A stretch of DNA of 64,000 bases from Butyrivibrio sp. Its GTDB lineage: Bacteria > Bacillota > Clostridia > Lachnospirales > Lachnospiraceae. The notes under the pieces are model-generated. The model saw nothing but the letters and a program-made list of their open reading frames with translations, was not told where the DNA came from and ran no database searches. A program made the translations under genes and the position numbers. Numbering within the stretch: the stretch's first letter is position 1; every line of letters starts with the position of its first letter. Where the stretch lies: NCBI GenBank assembly GCA_015056565.1, contig SVGB01000006.1, positions 82,753 through 146,752 on the forward strand, written 5' to 3'. Positions 7,911 through 17,207 of this stretch are shown here, piece after piece.

Positions 7911-8789
7911 ATGAGCAGAAAAGCTATGCTCTTAAACGAATATTTACGGAAAAGATTTGGATGCAAGGTCTATAAAATTGCACTAAATGGTGGCTTTACC
8001 TGCCCTAATAGGGATGGAAAAATTGATACAAGAGGCTGCATCTTCTGCTCCGAGGGTGGCAGCGGAGAATTTGCCCAGAGCGCAAGGCTTTCAATTACTG
8101 AGCAGATCGAGCTTGGAAAAGAAAAGGTCGCAGGGAAGATAAAGGATGGCAAATATATTGCATATTTCCAGGCCTACACAGGAACCTACGACAAAGTTGA
8201 AAGGCTTAGAGCTCTTTTTACAGAGGCACTAGAGCACCCTGACATCGTGGTACTGTCTGTAGCTACAAGGCCTGACTGTCTTCCCGGGGAGGTTCTTGAC
8301 CTGTTGGAGGAACTTAACCGGAAAAAGCCCGTATGGGTTGAACTGGGGCTTCAGACAATCCATGAAGAGTCCGCAAGGTACATTAGAAGAGGGTATGAGC
8401 TGCCTGTTTATGACAAGGCAGTAAAAGAGCTTCGAGAGCGAGGAATAGAAGTCATAACCCACCTGATAATAGGCCTTCCCGGTGAGACGCGACAGGACAT
8501 CCTAAAGTCTGTACGCTATGTGTGTGAATCCGGAGCCAGTGGCATAAAGCTTCAGCTACTTCACATACTTAAGGGGACTGACCTTGAAAAAGAGTATCAG
8601 GAGGGCCATATAGAGGTTCTTTCCGAGGATGAATACATAGAAATACTGAAGGAATGTGTGGATATCATACCTGAAAATGTGATAATCCACAGACTGACTG
8701 GGGATGGAGACAAAAAGATCTTACTTGCCCCAATGTGGAGCGCAAATAAAAAACATGTATGGAATAGAATCCAGAAATACGTGTTATAA
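7911..8789 (+). CDS. Radical SAM protein, YtqA/TIGR01212 family
   Basis: A 292-residue protein. A TTG at 7896 is in frame, but ATG 7911 has TTTGGAG at the right spacing and is preferred. It holds the radical-SAM cluster cysteines in the family's own spacing, CPNRDGKIDTRGCIFC (C-x9-or-so-C-x2-C), followed by SEGGSGEFA, and the SAM-binding ELGLQTIHE segment. Family members (B. subtilis YtqA) are small iron-sulfur enzymes; the reaction is not something I can state with certainty. The next gene starts 21 bp downstream on the same strand, so the two may be co-transcribed. Confidence 0.88.
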   Translation: MSRKAMLLNEYLRKRFGCKVYKIALNGGFTCPNRDGKIDTRGCIFCSEGGSGEFAQSARLSITEQIELGKEKVAGKIKDGKYIAYFQAYTGTYDKVERLRALFTEALEHPDIVVLSVATRPDCLPGEVLDLLEELNRKKPVWVELGLQTIHEESARYIRRGYELPVYDKAVKELRERGIEVITHLIIGLPGETRQDILKSVRYVCESGASGIKLQLLHILKGTDLEKEYQEGHIEVLSEDEYIEILKECVDIIPENVIIHRLTGDGDKKILLAPMWSANKKHVWNRIQKYVL

Positions 8790-8810
8790 TGGTTCTAGGA
8801 GAGAAACAAT

Positions 8811-10736
8811 ATGCTTCTGGCGATGAATGTGCTAAACAATAGCAACTATTCACCAGTTGGGGATATACTTGTTATGGCCATAATAGGTATTTTCCTGATA
8901 CTGATTCGTGCGGCCTTTATTAAACAGACCAAGGAATTCAGGATCTTCAGGCATGCCCTGATCACGCTGCTTCTTGCTGCCATCATGGATATTCTCTATC
9001 ATGCCTTTTTGGTAAATATTGAGCATGTTCCTAATATGCCAATATATGTCTTCAGGTTCTTGTATCATTTCCTTTTATTCCAGGAATTTGTTCTTTATGT
9101 GAGATATTTTGAGTACACTTTGCAGATGGTGAGAAAGTGGGAAAAATCCTACTGGTACACGGCGCTTTCAGGCTTTATTGTTTTTTCTGTTATAGACATA
9201 CTGGGAAGTGTATATAAGTTTGGATTTTACATTACAGAGGATAAAAAGGCCCTTTACGGTCTTAACCTCTTTCCGTTCCAGTATCTTTTCTTTGTAGGAA
9301 TTTTATTTGTTCAGATGCTCATGTACAAGAAAAGAGTTTACAGGCCCATTATTGGGGCATTTCTGGCAGCCCTGACCATGTCGCTTTTAGTCATGTATCT
9401 TCAGGGAACTCATCATCAGCAGTCCTTTACTACTGCGACATTTCTTTTCCCGGCCTTTGGCGTTCTATATCTTCTTCATGCAAATCCATATGATCCGGAA
9501 ATGGGTACCTTAAGGCTTGATTCCTTTGAGTCGTCAATATCCTACGCTGCGCAGCACAAGACCAGGCTCATCATGCTGAGTCTTTTTATGCACGAATTTG
9601 ACGAGGCGGGACGCAAGTATCCAAAAGAGATGAAGGATACCATAAGGAAATACACAGAGAACTACTACAAGAATGCCACAATTTTCCAGATATCAGGTGG
9701 AAGACTTATCCTGACTGCAGAGCTTTCGGCAAATCTGGACTATGAAGCACGGACCCAGGAAGCGCTTAAAGTATTTAAGGAGCAGTACAAGGTATACGGT
9801 CAGGACTACAAGATAGTTATATTAAACAGCTTTGAAAGCATCACAGATCCTGATGACTACATAAATCTTATTCAGTACGTAGAAAACAGGATGTTTGAAA
9901 ATGAGATCCAGTTCGTAGATGAGCAGCTTCTTGAAAAGTACTTAAGTCACAAGTATATCGTGGATGAGCTTCAGGATATCAATGAAAAGAAGGACCTTTA
10001 TGACGACAGGGTAGTTGTTTATTGTCAGCCTGTTTATAACTTAAGGACCAGGAAATTTGACACTGCAGAAGCTCTTATGAGGATGCGGCTGGATAAGACC
10101 GGTATGGTATTTCCTGACAGGTTCATTCCTATTGCTGAAAAGCACGGATACGTCCATCAGCTGAGCTTGATCATTCTGGCAAAGACCTGCAGACAAGTAA
10201 AAAAGATGATGGATGAGGGCTATCAGGTCCAGAGAATATCAGTCAACTTCTCCATTTTGGACATCAGGGAGAAAGAGTTTAGCAACAATGTAAAAAAGAT
10301 TCTGGCAATGAGCGGCATTCCATTTGAGAAGATTGCCATAGAGATAACTGAGAGCCAGAATGAGAAAGACTTCTCCATTGTAAAAGAGAAGATAATAGAG
10401 CTAAAGAAAAGCGGAATCACCTTCTACCTTGATGACTTTGGAACGGGCTATTCTAATTTTGAGAGGATTATGGAGCTGCCTTTTGATATCATCAAGTTTG
10501 ATAAATCCATGGTGGTTGCAGCAAGGAGCGATGCAAAGTCAGAGACAATGGTGTCTTACCTGGCACACATGTTCACCGATATGAACTATGCAGTTTTGTA
10601 TGAGGGAATTGAGGACGAGGTGGACGAAGACCTTGCAAGCCGCATGTACGCCAGATATCTGCAGGGTTACAAGTACTCTAAGCCCATACCAATTGAAGAA
10701 CTTACAAACTTTTTCGTAAAAGAAAACGGCAACTGA
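8811..10736 (+). CDS. Membrane-bound EAL-domain cyclic-di-GMP phosphodiesterase
   Basis: A 641-residue protein with AGGAGAG before ATG 8811. Residues 15-225 contain about seven membrane helices. Residues 235-390 look like a degenerate GGDEF-type domain without an active GGDEF loop. The C-terminal EAL domain appears complete: E420-A-L, N479 (SVNFS), EITES (about 511-515), DDFGTGYSN (541-549), the lysine of IIKFDKS, and YEGIED. It should hydrolyse cyclic-di-GMP to pGpG. The membrane part probably senses an unknown signal. Together with the HD-GYP protein at 46711 and the cellulose-synthase fusion, it points to cyclic-di-GMP control of surface polymer production (inference). Confidence 0.9.
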   Translation: MLLAMNVLNNSNYSPVGDILVMAIIGIFLILIRAAFIKQTKEFRIFRHALITLLLAAIMDILYHAFLVNIEHVPNMPIYVFRFLYHFLLFQEFVLYVRYFEYTLQMVRKWEKSYWYTALSGFIVFSVIDILGSVYKFGFYITEDKKALYGLNLFPFQYLFFVGILFVQMLMYKKRVYRPIIGAFLAALTMSLLVMYLQGTHHQQSFTTATFLFPAFGVLYLLHANPYDPEMGTLRLDSFESSISYAAQHKTRLIMLSLFMHEFDEAGRKYPKEMKDTIRKYTENYYKNATIFQISGGRLILTAELSANLDYEARTQEALKVFKEQYKVYGQDYKIVILNSFESITDPDDYINLIQYVENRMFENEIQFVDEQLLEKYLSHKYIVDELQDINEKKDLYDDRVVVYCQPVYNLRTRKFDTAEALMRMRLDKTGMVFPDRFIPIAEKHGYVHQLSLIILAKTCRQVKKMMDEGYQVQRISVNFSILDIREKEFSNNVKKILAMSGIPFEKIAIEITESQNEKDFSIVKEKIIELKKSGITFYLDDFGTGYSNFERIMELPFDIIKFDKSMVVAARSDAKSETMVSYLAHMFTDMNYAVLYEGIEDEVDEDLASRMYARYLQGYKYSKPIPIEELTNFFVKENGN

Positions 10737-10765
10737 TCTTAAAAGATCAATTGCCGTATTTTTTA
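10726..10765. terminator. Rho-independent terminator, probably bidirectional
   Basis: Stem ACGGCAA..TGATC (10726-10738) / GATCA.TTGCCGT (10745-10757) followed by ATTTTTTAT. It overlaps the end of the EAL gene and lies next to the end of the convergent gene at 10763. Confidence 0.85.
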
Positions 10766-11104
10766 TAATACTGCACTGTTTATTGCGCTGTGGACCTTGG
10801 CGGTCATCTCATCTGAAAGCTGAATGTTCAGCATGTCGATAACTCTGTTATCTATTGAATAACCCAGCCTGTTGGCGTGGAATCTGAAATCGTCTCCGTG
10901 AGTCATATCGTAGCTGCTCTTCATGTTGTCAGAAAGCGCTTTGGTGGCAACCATTGAATCGTAGGCCTGCTCAAAGGCTTCGCCAAATTTTCTTTTGGTT
11001 TCTTCATCGAGACCGTTTAGCTCTTTTACGGACTTAGAAGCTGCCTCCTGATTGAGATATTTACTTGTTATTCCGTTTGCAGTCGCCAAGAAGTTAAAAT
11101 CCAT
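10763..11104 (-). CDS. Hypothetical small soluble protein, 113 residues
   Basis: ATG at 11104 with AGGAGAGG 8 bp upstream. The protein is predicted helical and soluble, opening MDFNFLATANGITSKYLNQ and rich in Glu/Lys/Ala, with no signal peptide, membrane segment or cysteine. No family recognised. The N-terminus (short loop, then a long amphipathic helix) has a general likeness to small secreted or scaffold proteins, but I cannot assign a role. Divergent from the HTH gene at 11235. Confidence 0.6.
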   Translation of the reverse strand: MDFNFLATANGITSKYLNQEAASKSVKELNGLDEETKRKFGEAFEQAYDSMVATKALSDNMKSSYDMTHGDDFRFHANRLGYSIDNRVIDMLNIQLSDEMTAKVHSAINSAVL

Positions 11105-11199
11105 ATTCTGCCCTCTCCTGAAACATTGTCAGAATATATATCGGACGAATGAGGGAAAAATTAAGAGGGTTTAGTTGTCTTTTTTTACCCTTGTCTTTC

Positions 11200-11208
11200 T
11201 GTTATAAT
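11200..11208 (+). promoter_or_regulatory. Extended -10 promoter for the 11235 operon
   Basis: TGTTATAAT (11200-11208) is an extended -10 (TG-N-TATAAT) about 27 bp upstream of the HTH gene. No strong -35 accompanies it, as is common with extended -10 promoters. Confidence 0.6.
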
Positions 11209-11234
11209 TTCATCTGTATAGGGAGGGCAGGAGT

Positions 11235-11765
11235 ATGCCAAAAGTATCGAGTAAAGAGAACAAAAATCCATATTTTAGGAGGAGGGAGGAGCTTAAGCTC
11301 ACCAGAGATCAGGCCAGCGAGCTGCTTGAGTCCATTCCCCCTGAGAGAATAGAAAAGATTGAAAACGAGAGAGTATTTCCACATCCTGACGAAATCATGA
11401 TCATGGCGGACAAGTACAAGTCCCCTGAGCTTTGCAATTATTACTGCGCAAATCAGTGCCCGATTGGGGAGAGGTATGTTCCTGAGATCAAGATGCAGGA
11501 TCTTTCACAGATCGTCCTTAACACTGTGGATTCGCTTAACACAGTTCAGGACCAGCAGCGCAGATTTATCAATATCGCAGCTGATGGTGTCATTGACGAC
11601 GCTGAGATCGACGATTTTGTGGACATCCAGGAGGAGCTTGAAAAGATATCCATCGCAGTTGAGACTTTGCAGCTGTGGTCAGAGCAGATGCTGGCCAACG
11701 GCTCCATCAACGTTGAAAAATACGAAGCAAGAAAGAAACTGAAAAACAAGCAGGCTAAGGAGTGA
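11235..11765 (+). CDS. Helix-turn-helix (XRE-like) protein heading the Dlt-like operon
   Basis: A 176-residue protein with a GGGAGGGCAGGAG ribosome binding site. Residues 13-58 fit an XRE-type HTH (REELKLTRDQASELL, ERIEKIENERVFPHPDEI). A short Cys cluster follows (NYYCANQCPIGERY), then a long helical tail (about 85-176) with a predicted coiled-coil. Such tails often mediate dimerisation or binding to another protein. It ends 9 bp before the MBOAT gene, so it belongs to the same transcript and may regulate it (inference). Whether the cysteines bind a metal is not known. Confidence 0.8.
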   Translation: MPKVSSKENKNPYFRRREELKLTRDQASELLESIPPERIEKIENERVFPHPDEIMIMADKYKSPELCNYYCANQCPIGERYVPEIKMQDLSQIVLNTVDSLNTVQDQQRRFINIAADGVIDDAEIDDFVDIQEELEKISIAVETLQLWSEQMLANGSINVEKYEARKKLKNKQAKE

Positions 11766-11774
11766 TGAGGGGAT

Positions 11775-13340
11775 ATGGATTTTTTATCCTTAGGCTATAT
11801 TGCGTTTACGGCAGCCGCTTTAGTTTTATATTACAGGCTTCCAAGGGCCCATCAGTGGAAGGTTCTGCTTGCTGCTAACCTATTATTTTACCTTCTTGTT
11901 GGCAGATGGAACATCGCCTTTATCCTTGTTACGGCGTTTTCTGTGTGGTATGCAGCCATCCTCTTAGACAGGCTTTCGGAGCAGTTTAAGGCCGCAAAAA
12001 AGACCGCTGAGAGCCGCGAAGAGAAGAAGGTCCTTAAGAGCAGATTTCAGAATAAGAAACGATTTGTGTTGTTCCTGGCACTGGTCCTGAACTTCGGGAT
12101 ACTGGCGTTTATGAAGTACTTCCGGGTAATGGGATCCTGGGGTCAGGGACTTTTGGTGCCCCTTGGTATCTCTTTTTACACCTTCCAGGCAGTAGGATAT
12201 CTTGTCGATGTTCACGGCGAGAAGTATGAGGCGGAAAAGAGATTTCCAAGGTTCCTTTTATTTGTATCCTTCTTTCCACAGCTGGTGCAGGGCCCTATTA
12301 ACAGATATGGCAAGATGGGACCACAGTTTGAAAAAGAGCACAGCTGGTCAGCGGAAAGAGCTAAAAGAGCGGTGATATTGATCCTCTTTGGACTTATGAA
12401 AAAGTACGCTGTAGCCAACATGCTGACAGACAGCATAGCAAGGATATTTGATTCACCGGCTGACACAATCCCGGGATCACTGGTGGTTTGCGGCATTTTG
12501 CTTTATTCAGTTCAGCAGTACGCTGACTTTTCAGGCGGTATCGACATTGTTCTTGGCGTTGCACAGCTTTTTGACCTTGAGATGATGCCAAACTTCAGAC
12601 AGCCCTATTTTGCGGTTTCTCTTGGAGATTTCTGGAGAAGGTGGCATATTTCACTGGGAGCATGGATGAGGGATTATGTTTTTTACCCCTTTGCGCTTTT
12701 AAAGCCCATGCAGAACTTTGGAAAGTGGTGCAGCAAGCATCTTGGCAAGCACTTTGGAAGGGTGCTTCCTGCGGGAATCGCCAATATCCTGGTATTCTTC
12801 CTTGTTGGCGTGTGGCATGGAGCCTACATGCACTATGTGTGGTGGGGACTTTATAACGGAATCGTCATAGCCCTTAGTGATATTTTGGAACCAACCTTTG
12901 GAAAGGTGTCAGAGCTTCTGCATTTGCCTCTAAAGAGCAGAGGAATGCACATTTTCAGAGTTATAAGAACATTTGTTATTGTAAATATTGGCTGGTACTT
13001 TGACAGAATTGAGGACATGGGTCAGTGTTTGGCATGCTTTGGAAGAACTGTTTCTGCTTTTAAACCAGGGGAGTTTTTGTATAGCTTTAGCAATGTCTGC
13101 CTTAATCCAGAACTTGTTAAGCCCATGTATGTTCTTGGCGGAATGGTCATTGCACTTGTTGGAACTGTGGTCATATTTGCAGTTAGCCTTTGGAAAGAGC
13201 TTCATCCAGAGGAGGATATCCATGAAAGGTATGGAAACAAGGCTCTTACAGGTCTTTCCTGGGTATTCCTATCAATGATGGTCCTTGTTTCCTTTGTATT
13301 TACAACAACTACAGGAGGTTTCCTATATGCGAATTTTTAA
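11775..13340 (+). CDS. MBOAT-family membrane O-acyltransferase (DltB-like)
   Basis: A 521-residue polytopic protein with the MBOAT signature: WRRWHISLGAWMRDYVFYP (about 287-305) and the catalytic His348 in LVGVWHGAYMHYVWWG. Enzymes of this family (DltB, AlgI, PatA) pass an acyl group carried on a protein or CoA across the membrane to a surface polymer. Position directly before a DltD-like SGNH gene, a DltA-like ligase and an ACP gene marks it as the DltB equivalent. Its 3' end overlaps the next gene by 14 bp. The polymer acceptor could be teichoic acid or an exopolysaccharide. Confidence 0.92.
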   Translation: MDFLSLGYIAFTAAALVLYYRLPRAHQWKVLLAANLLFYLLVGRWNIAFILVTAFSVWYAAILLDRLSEQFKAAKKTAESREEKKVLKSRFQNKKRFVLFLALVLNFGILAFMKYFRVMGSWGQGLLVPLGISFYTFQAVGYLVDVHGEKYEAEKRFPRFLLFVSFFPQLVQGPINRYGKMGPQFEKEHSWSAERAKRAVILILFGLMKKYAVANMLTDSIARIFDSPADTIPGSLVVCGILLYSVQQYADFSGGIDIVLGVAQLFDLEMMPNFRQPYFAVSLGDFWRRWHISLGAWMRDYVFYPFALLKPMQNFGKWCSKHLGKHFGRVLPAGIANILVFFLVGVWHGAYMHYVWWGLYNGIVIALSDILEPTFGKVSELLHLPLKSRGMHIFRVIRTFVIVNIGWYFDRIEDMGQCLACFGRTVSAFKPGEFLYSFSNVCLNPELVKPMYVLGGMVIALVGTVVIFAVSLWKELHPEEDIHERYGNKALTGLSWVFLSMMVLVSFVFTTTTGGFLYANF

Positions 13341-14391
13341 AAAGTATGGAACCTTCTTGTGTTTCATGTTATTGTTCATAATATTAAATCTTGGTTTATC
13401 ATTTGCCCTAAGACCATATAGTGGATCCGGATCAGAGATGTGGAAGGGATTTGCTGCTAAGGGGCAGGTAGACATGGTATATACCGGTACTTCTTTTTGC
13501 CTGTGCGACATTGATCCTGTGCTGGTGGATGAGGTGACAGGCCTTAAATCCTACAACATGGGCACAAACATGCAGTCTATACAGAGCTCATATATAGCGC
13601 TAAAGCAGGCCATTGAAAGGGGCGGCGTGACCAGAGCCATTGTGGGCATAGACCCAGAGATAATGGAGATGGAAAGAAAGGATAACTTCAGGGCTGAGGC
13701 ATGCTTTGTAAGGAATCTCAGTGATACTCTGCCTGTTTCGAAAAAGATCGCTGCAGATGCAAGTTTTGTGGCATCCAAAGACTTTATTGGAACCCCGTCA
13801 TCAGTTCTTTACTACTTCCCATGGACCTACGACAGAGTAAGTAACGTTCCTTTGAACATAAGAGAAAAGCTCAAGGATCAGATCCTTGATATGACTGATC
13901 ACAGGGATGTAAATGGTCATTACGGCTCTGATGAAAAATATGGCGAAGGCAGGCATTTCCTGGACCTTAGTACTCTTGTTAAGTGGAATAACGAGGTTGA
14001 CGACCTTTATTACATAGATGTTAAGAAGGAGAATCTTGATACCCTTGAGGATATGGCAAGGCTTTGCAAGAAGAAAAATGTGGAGCTTTTCGTCATTGCT
14101 TTTCCTACAACCCAGGCGCTGTCTATTTACAGACTGGACAGTTACCAGGAATACACAGATCTTATCAGGAACATGCTCTCTAAGTACGGCATTGAGTACT
14201 ATGACTACAACCTTGCAAAAGAGGAGTATGTGGACGTATTTAACCTTGAGATCTACAGGGATAACGGACATCTTAACAACAGCGGAACAGAGCAGTTTTC
14301 AAAGGCTCTTGGCACCATGGTGACAAAATATGAAAAGGGCGAAGATGTAAAAGAAATGTTCTACGATCTTCCGTCCTATGAAGGGAACTAA
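13327..14391 (+). CDS. DltD/AlgX-like SGNH-fold protein, membrane anchored
   Basis: A 354-residue protein. The start is ATG 13327 (site ACAGGAGGT), inside the end of the MBOAT gene; a TTG at 13285 in frame is rejected. An N-terminal helix (8-28) should anchor it with the rest outside the cell. SGNH-like features are the GTS motif (54-56), giving the nucleophile Ser56, and Asp312-x-x-His315 in RDNGHLNNSG. DltD, AlgX and AlgJ have this fold and finish the acyl transfer to the polymer. It takes the DltD position in this operon. Confidence 0.82.
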   Translation: MRIFKKYGTFLCFMLLFIILNLGLSFALRPYSGSGSEMWKGFAAKGQVDMVYTGTSFCLCDIDPVLVDEVTGLKSYNMGTNMQSIQSSYIALKQAIERGGVTRAIVGIDPEIMEMERKDNFRAEACFVRNLSDTLPVSKKIAADASFVASKDFIGTPSSVLYYFPWTYDRVSNVPLNIREKLKDQILDMTDHRDVNGHYGSDEKYGEGRHFLDLSTLVKWNNEVDDLYYIDVKKENLDTLEDMARLCKKKNVELFVIAFPTTQALSIYRLDSYQEYTDLIRNMLSKYGIEYYDYNLAKEEYVDVFNLEIYRDNGHLNNSGTEQFSKALGTMVTKYEKGEDVKEMFYDLPSYEGN

Positions 14392-14394
14392 GAA

Positions 14395-15933
14395 ATGAGC
14401 TATTGCAACAGCGTTCTTGACCTCATAGAAGGTCAGGCCATTATCAACAGGGACAAGATTGCCTTTACAGATCCGGTAAAAGAGATATCTTTCGGACAGT
14501 TATATCTCTTTTCCAGGAAAATAGGAACGTTTTTGGCTGGCAAGATTGAAAAGAGAAGCCCGGTTTCTTTTTACATGGAAAAGAGCTGCGATGCGGTGGT
14601 TGGAATGTTTGGCGCTGTGTACGCAGGGGGATTTTACTCATTTCTGGACGTAAGGCAGCCAGTTGTAAGGGCTGAGAGCATTCTTAACACCCTAAAGCCA
14701 CGAGTTATGTTTACGGATGTAAGTATGCTTGATAAGGCAAAAGAGCTGACGCTCCCTGAAGGATGTGAACTTATTGTGCTTGATGAGCTCATTGAGCAAA
14801 TGGATGAGCTTTCTATAGATGATGAGAAGCTTGGAAGTATAAGGGCTCTTTCCCAGGATATTGACCCATTGTACGTTAATTTCACCAGCGGAAGTACAGG
14901 AGTGCCCAAGGGCGTTACTGTCTGCCACCGCTCTGTGCTTGAGTTTATAGGCTATTTTGTTGATATATTCGGGATTGAAGAGGGAGATGTTCTCGGAAAT
15001 CAGGCGCCTTTTGACTTCGATGTGTCTGTTAAGGACGTGTATTCAGGGCTTATGTCTGGCGCCAGAACAGCACTGATCCCAAGGGACTACTTCAGTAACC
15101 CAATGACCCTTATGGACTACCTGGCAGACCAGAAGGTTACCGTGATCGTGTGGGCAGTGAGCGCCATGTGCTTTGTATCCATCATGAATGGCCTTGAGTA
15201 CAGAAACCCTGACAGTATCAGGATGATCATGTTCTCAGGGGAAGTGATGCCTGTTAAGCACCTGAATCACTTTAAAAAGTTTCTTCCTGAGGCTACCTAC
15301 ATAAACCTCTATGGACCAACAGAGATTACCTGCAACTGCTCATACCACATTCTTGACAGGGATTATGAGGAAAACGAGGTTATCCCGGCTGGAATCCCAT
15401 TCCCCAATGAGCATGTTTTTTTGCTGGACGAAGAGGACAAGCTGGTTACGGAGCCTGGCATGGAGGGCGAGATCTGCGTAACAGGAACAAGCCTTGCACT
15501 TGGCTACTACGGCGACAAGGAAAAGACTGACGCTGCATTTATGCAGAACCCGTTAAATAAGCTTTTCCAGGAGATGATGTACAGGACCGGAGATATCGGA
15601 AGATACGATGAAAACGGCATTTTGTACTATGTTTCAAGGAAAGACTTCCAGATCAAGCACATGGGCCACAGAATCGAGCTTGGAGAGATCGAAGTTGCTG
15701 CAATGGCCACAGATGGCGTAACAAGGGCCTGCTGTATCTATGAGCCGGATAAAAAGAAGCTTATCCTGTTCTACACAGGAGATAGGGATAAAAAGGAGCT
15801 CCAGGCGCATCTTAAAGAGGATCTTCCGCCATATATGATCCCATCAACAGTAAAGCAGCTGGAAGAGATGCCAGTTAATAAAAACGGCAAGATAGACAGG
15901 ACCTATCTTTTAAAAGAATGGAAAAACTTATGA
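14395..15933 (+). CDS. DltA-like amino-acid adenylating enzyme
   Basis: A 512-residue stand-alone adenylation domain. Motifs: P-loop FTSGSTGVPKG (163-173), FDFDVSV (206-212) whose Asp209 matches the residue that holds the substrate amino group in DltA and NRPS domains, LYGPTE (305-310), YRTGD (396-400), HRIELGEIE (425-433) and NKNGKIDR (495-502) with the A10 lysine. It should activate an amino acid as an adenylate and load it onto the carrier protein encoded at 17208. In true Dlt systems the amino acid is D-alanine; here the decarboxylase next door makes another substrate possible, such as glutamate or aspartate activated through its side chain (inference). Ends overlapping the decarboxylase start. 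Confidence 0.88.
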   Translation: MSYCNSVLDLIEGQAIINRDKIAFTDPVKEISFGQLYLFSRKIGTFLAGKIEKRSPVSFYMEKSCDAVVGMFGAVYAGGFYSFLDVRQPVVRAESILNTLKPRVMFTDVSMLDKAKELTLPEGCELIVLDELIEQMDELSIDDEKLGSIRALSQDIDPLYVNFTSGSTGVPKGVTVCHRSVLEFIGYFVDIFGIEEGDVLGNQAPFDFDVSVKDVYSGLMSGARTALIPRDYFSNPMTLMDYLADQKVTVIVWAVSAMCFVSIMNGLEYRNPDSIRMIMFSGEVMPVKHLNHFKKFLPEATYINLYGPTEITCNCSYHILDRDYEENEVIPAGIPFPNEHVFLLDEEDKLVTEPGMEGEICVTGTSLALGYYGDKEKTDAAFMQNPLNKLFQEMMYRTGDIGRYDENGILYYVSRKDFQIKHMGHRIELGEIEVAAMATDGVTRACCIYEPDKKKLILFYTGDRDKKELQAHLKEDLPPYMIPSTVKQLEEMPVNKNGKIDRTYLLKEWKNL

Positions 15934-17165
15934 CAACAGAAAAGCTTAAGGAAATAGCAGCTACATATGGCACTCCGTCATTTCTTTTCGACGAAAAAGC
16001 CCTTAAAATGCGGCTTAGAGCCATCAAGGAAATAGTGGGAGATAAGGTTAGTTTGTGCTTTAGCATAAAGGCCAATCCATTTTTGATCCCGGCTATGCTT
16101 GATGTCACTGAGCGACTTGAGGTGTGCAGTCCGGGAGAGCTGGATATCTGCAAGAATCTAGGGGTGGATCCGGACAGGATCGTGTACTCAGGGGTTAATA
16201 AGACTGAGGATAATGTACGGGATGCGGCAGAGTACGGTGCAGGCATCTATACTGCAGAATCTCTAAAGCACGTGCTCCTTCTTAATGACGAGGGAAGGCG
16301 CATGGGAAAGGCACTTCCTGTGCTTCTTAGACTAAACGGCGGAAGTCAGTTTGGCATGTCCAGAGAAGATCTTTTTAAGGTCCTTGAAAAGAGAGATGGC
16401 CTTGATGGCATTGAGATAAAGGGAATCCATTATTTTGCAGGAACCCAGAGAAAAAAGCTTATGCAGCAGCAAAAAGAGCTGCAGATGCTCAAAGACCTTT
16501 ATGACGAGATAGAAGATACCTTTGGAGTAAGACTTGAAAAACTTGAGTATGGTCCGGGACTTCCTGTGCCCTACTTTGATACAGAGGATTTTAATGATAC
16601 ATTAGCCCCTGTAAAAGAACTTTCTGATGCACTTAAGGAAACTGCCACATGGTGTGATCTGACCGTTGAAATGGGCAGATTTTTCACTTCTGAGTGTGGA
16701 TACTATCTTACTAAGGTAATGGATATAAAATCCAATGAAGGTACCAATTATTGCGTTGTAGACGGTGGTATGAACCATTTGACCTACCTTGGACAGATAA
16801 TGGGCATGAAGATCCCTGTTATTCACAAGCTTGAGGCTGAAAATAGAGAAGATATCGATGTAGAGATCAATAATACCTTCGGAGAAGCAGAGCTTTGCGG
16901 CAATTTAGAGGACGGAGCAGCCGACTATGCCCTCTGCGGAAGCCTTTGCACCACTGCGGATGTCATTGTTAGACAAATCAGGTTGCAGGATTTGAAAATA
17001 GGGGATATACTTGCATTCTGTAACGTTGGAGCATATTCTGTTACAGAGGGAATATATTTATTCCTTAGCAGGACAATGCCAAGGATTCTCCTTGCCAAGG
17101 AAGATGGCAGTATCGTCGTGGCAAGGGACTTTACTGAGAGCAGCGTCTTAAACTACCAGCGTTAA
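15930..17165 (+). CDS. Group IV PLP-dependent decarboxylase (LysA/BtrK-like) in the Dlt-like operon
   Basis: A 411-residue fold-type III PLP enzyme. Start 15930 forms an ATGA overlap with the ligase; ATG 15918 is also possible. Motifs: PLP lysine Lys47 in FSIKANP; EVCSPGEL (64-71); GIHYFAGTQ (165-173) with His167; EYGPGL in the phosphate-loop position (207-212), unlike the usual GGG; EMGRFF (247-252); VDGGMN (277-282); catalytic CGSLCTTAD with Cys340 and Asp344; GAYSVTE (367-373) and LSRTMPRILL. This set resembles decarboxylases that act in pathways with an adenylating enzyme and a carrier protein, such as BtrK of butirosin synthesis (glutamyl-ACP to GABA-ACP), more than lysine-pathway LysA. 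It is probably working on a carrier-bound or free amino acid destined for the surface polymer. Confidence 0.85.
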   Translation: MTTEKLKEIAATYGTPSFLFDEKALKMRLRAIKEIVGDKVSLCFSIKANPFLIPAMLDVTERLEVCSPGELDICKNLGVDPDRIVYSGVNKTEDNVRDAAEYGAGIYTAESLKHVLLLNDEGRRMGKALPVLLRLNGGSQFGMSREDLFKVLEKRDGLDGIEIKGIHYFAGTQRKKLMQQQKELQMLKDLYDEIEDTFGVRLEKLEYGPGLPVPYFDTEDFNDTLAPVKELSDALKETATWCDLTVEMGRFFTSECGYYLTKVMDIKSNEGTNYCVVDGGMNHLTYLGQIMGMKIPVIHKLEAENREDIDVEINNTFGEAELCGNLEDGAADYALCGSLCTTADVIVRQIRLQDLKIGDILAFCNVGAYSVTEGIYLFLSRTMPRILLAKEDGSIVVARDFTESSVLNYQR

Positions 17166-17207
17166 TAGTAAAAACACGAAAAACATTGAGATTAAGGAGA
17201 TTTTTTG

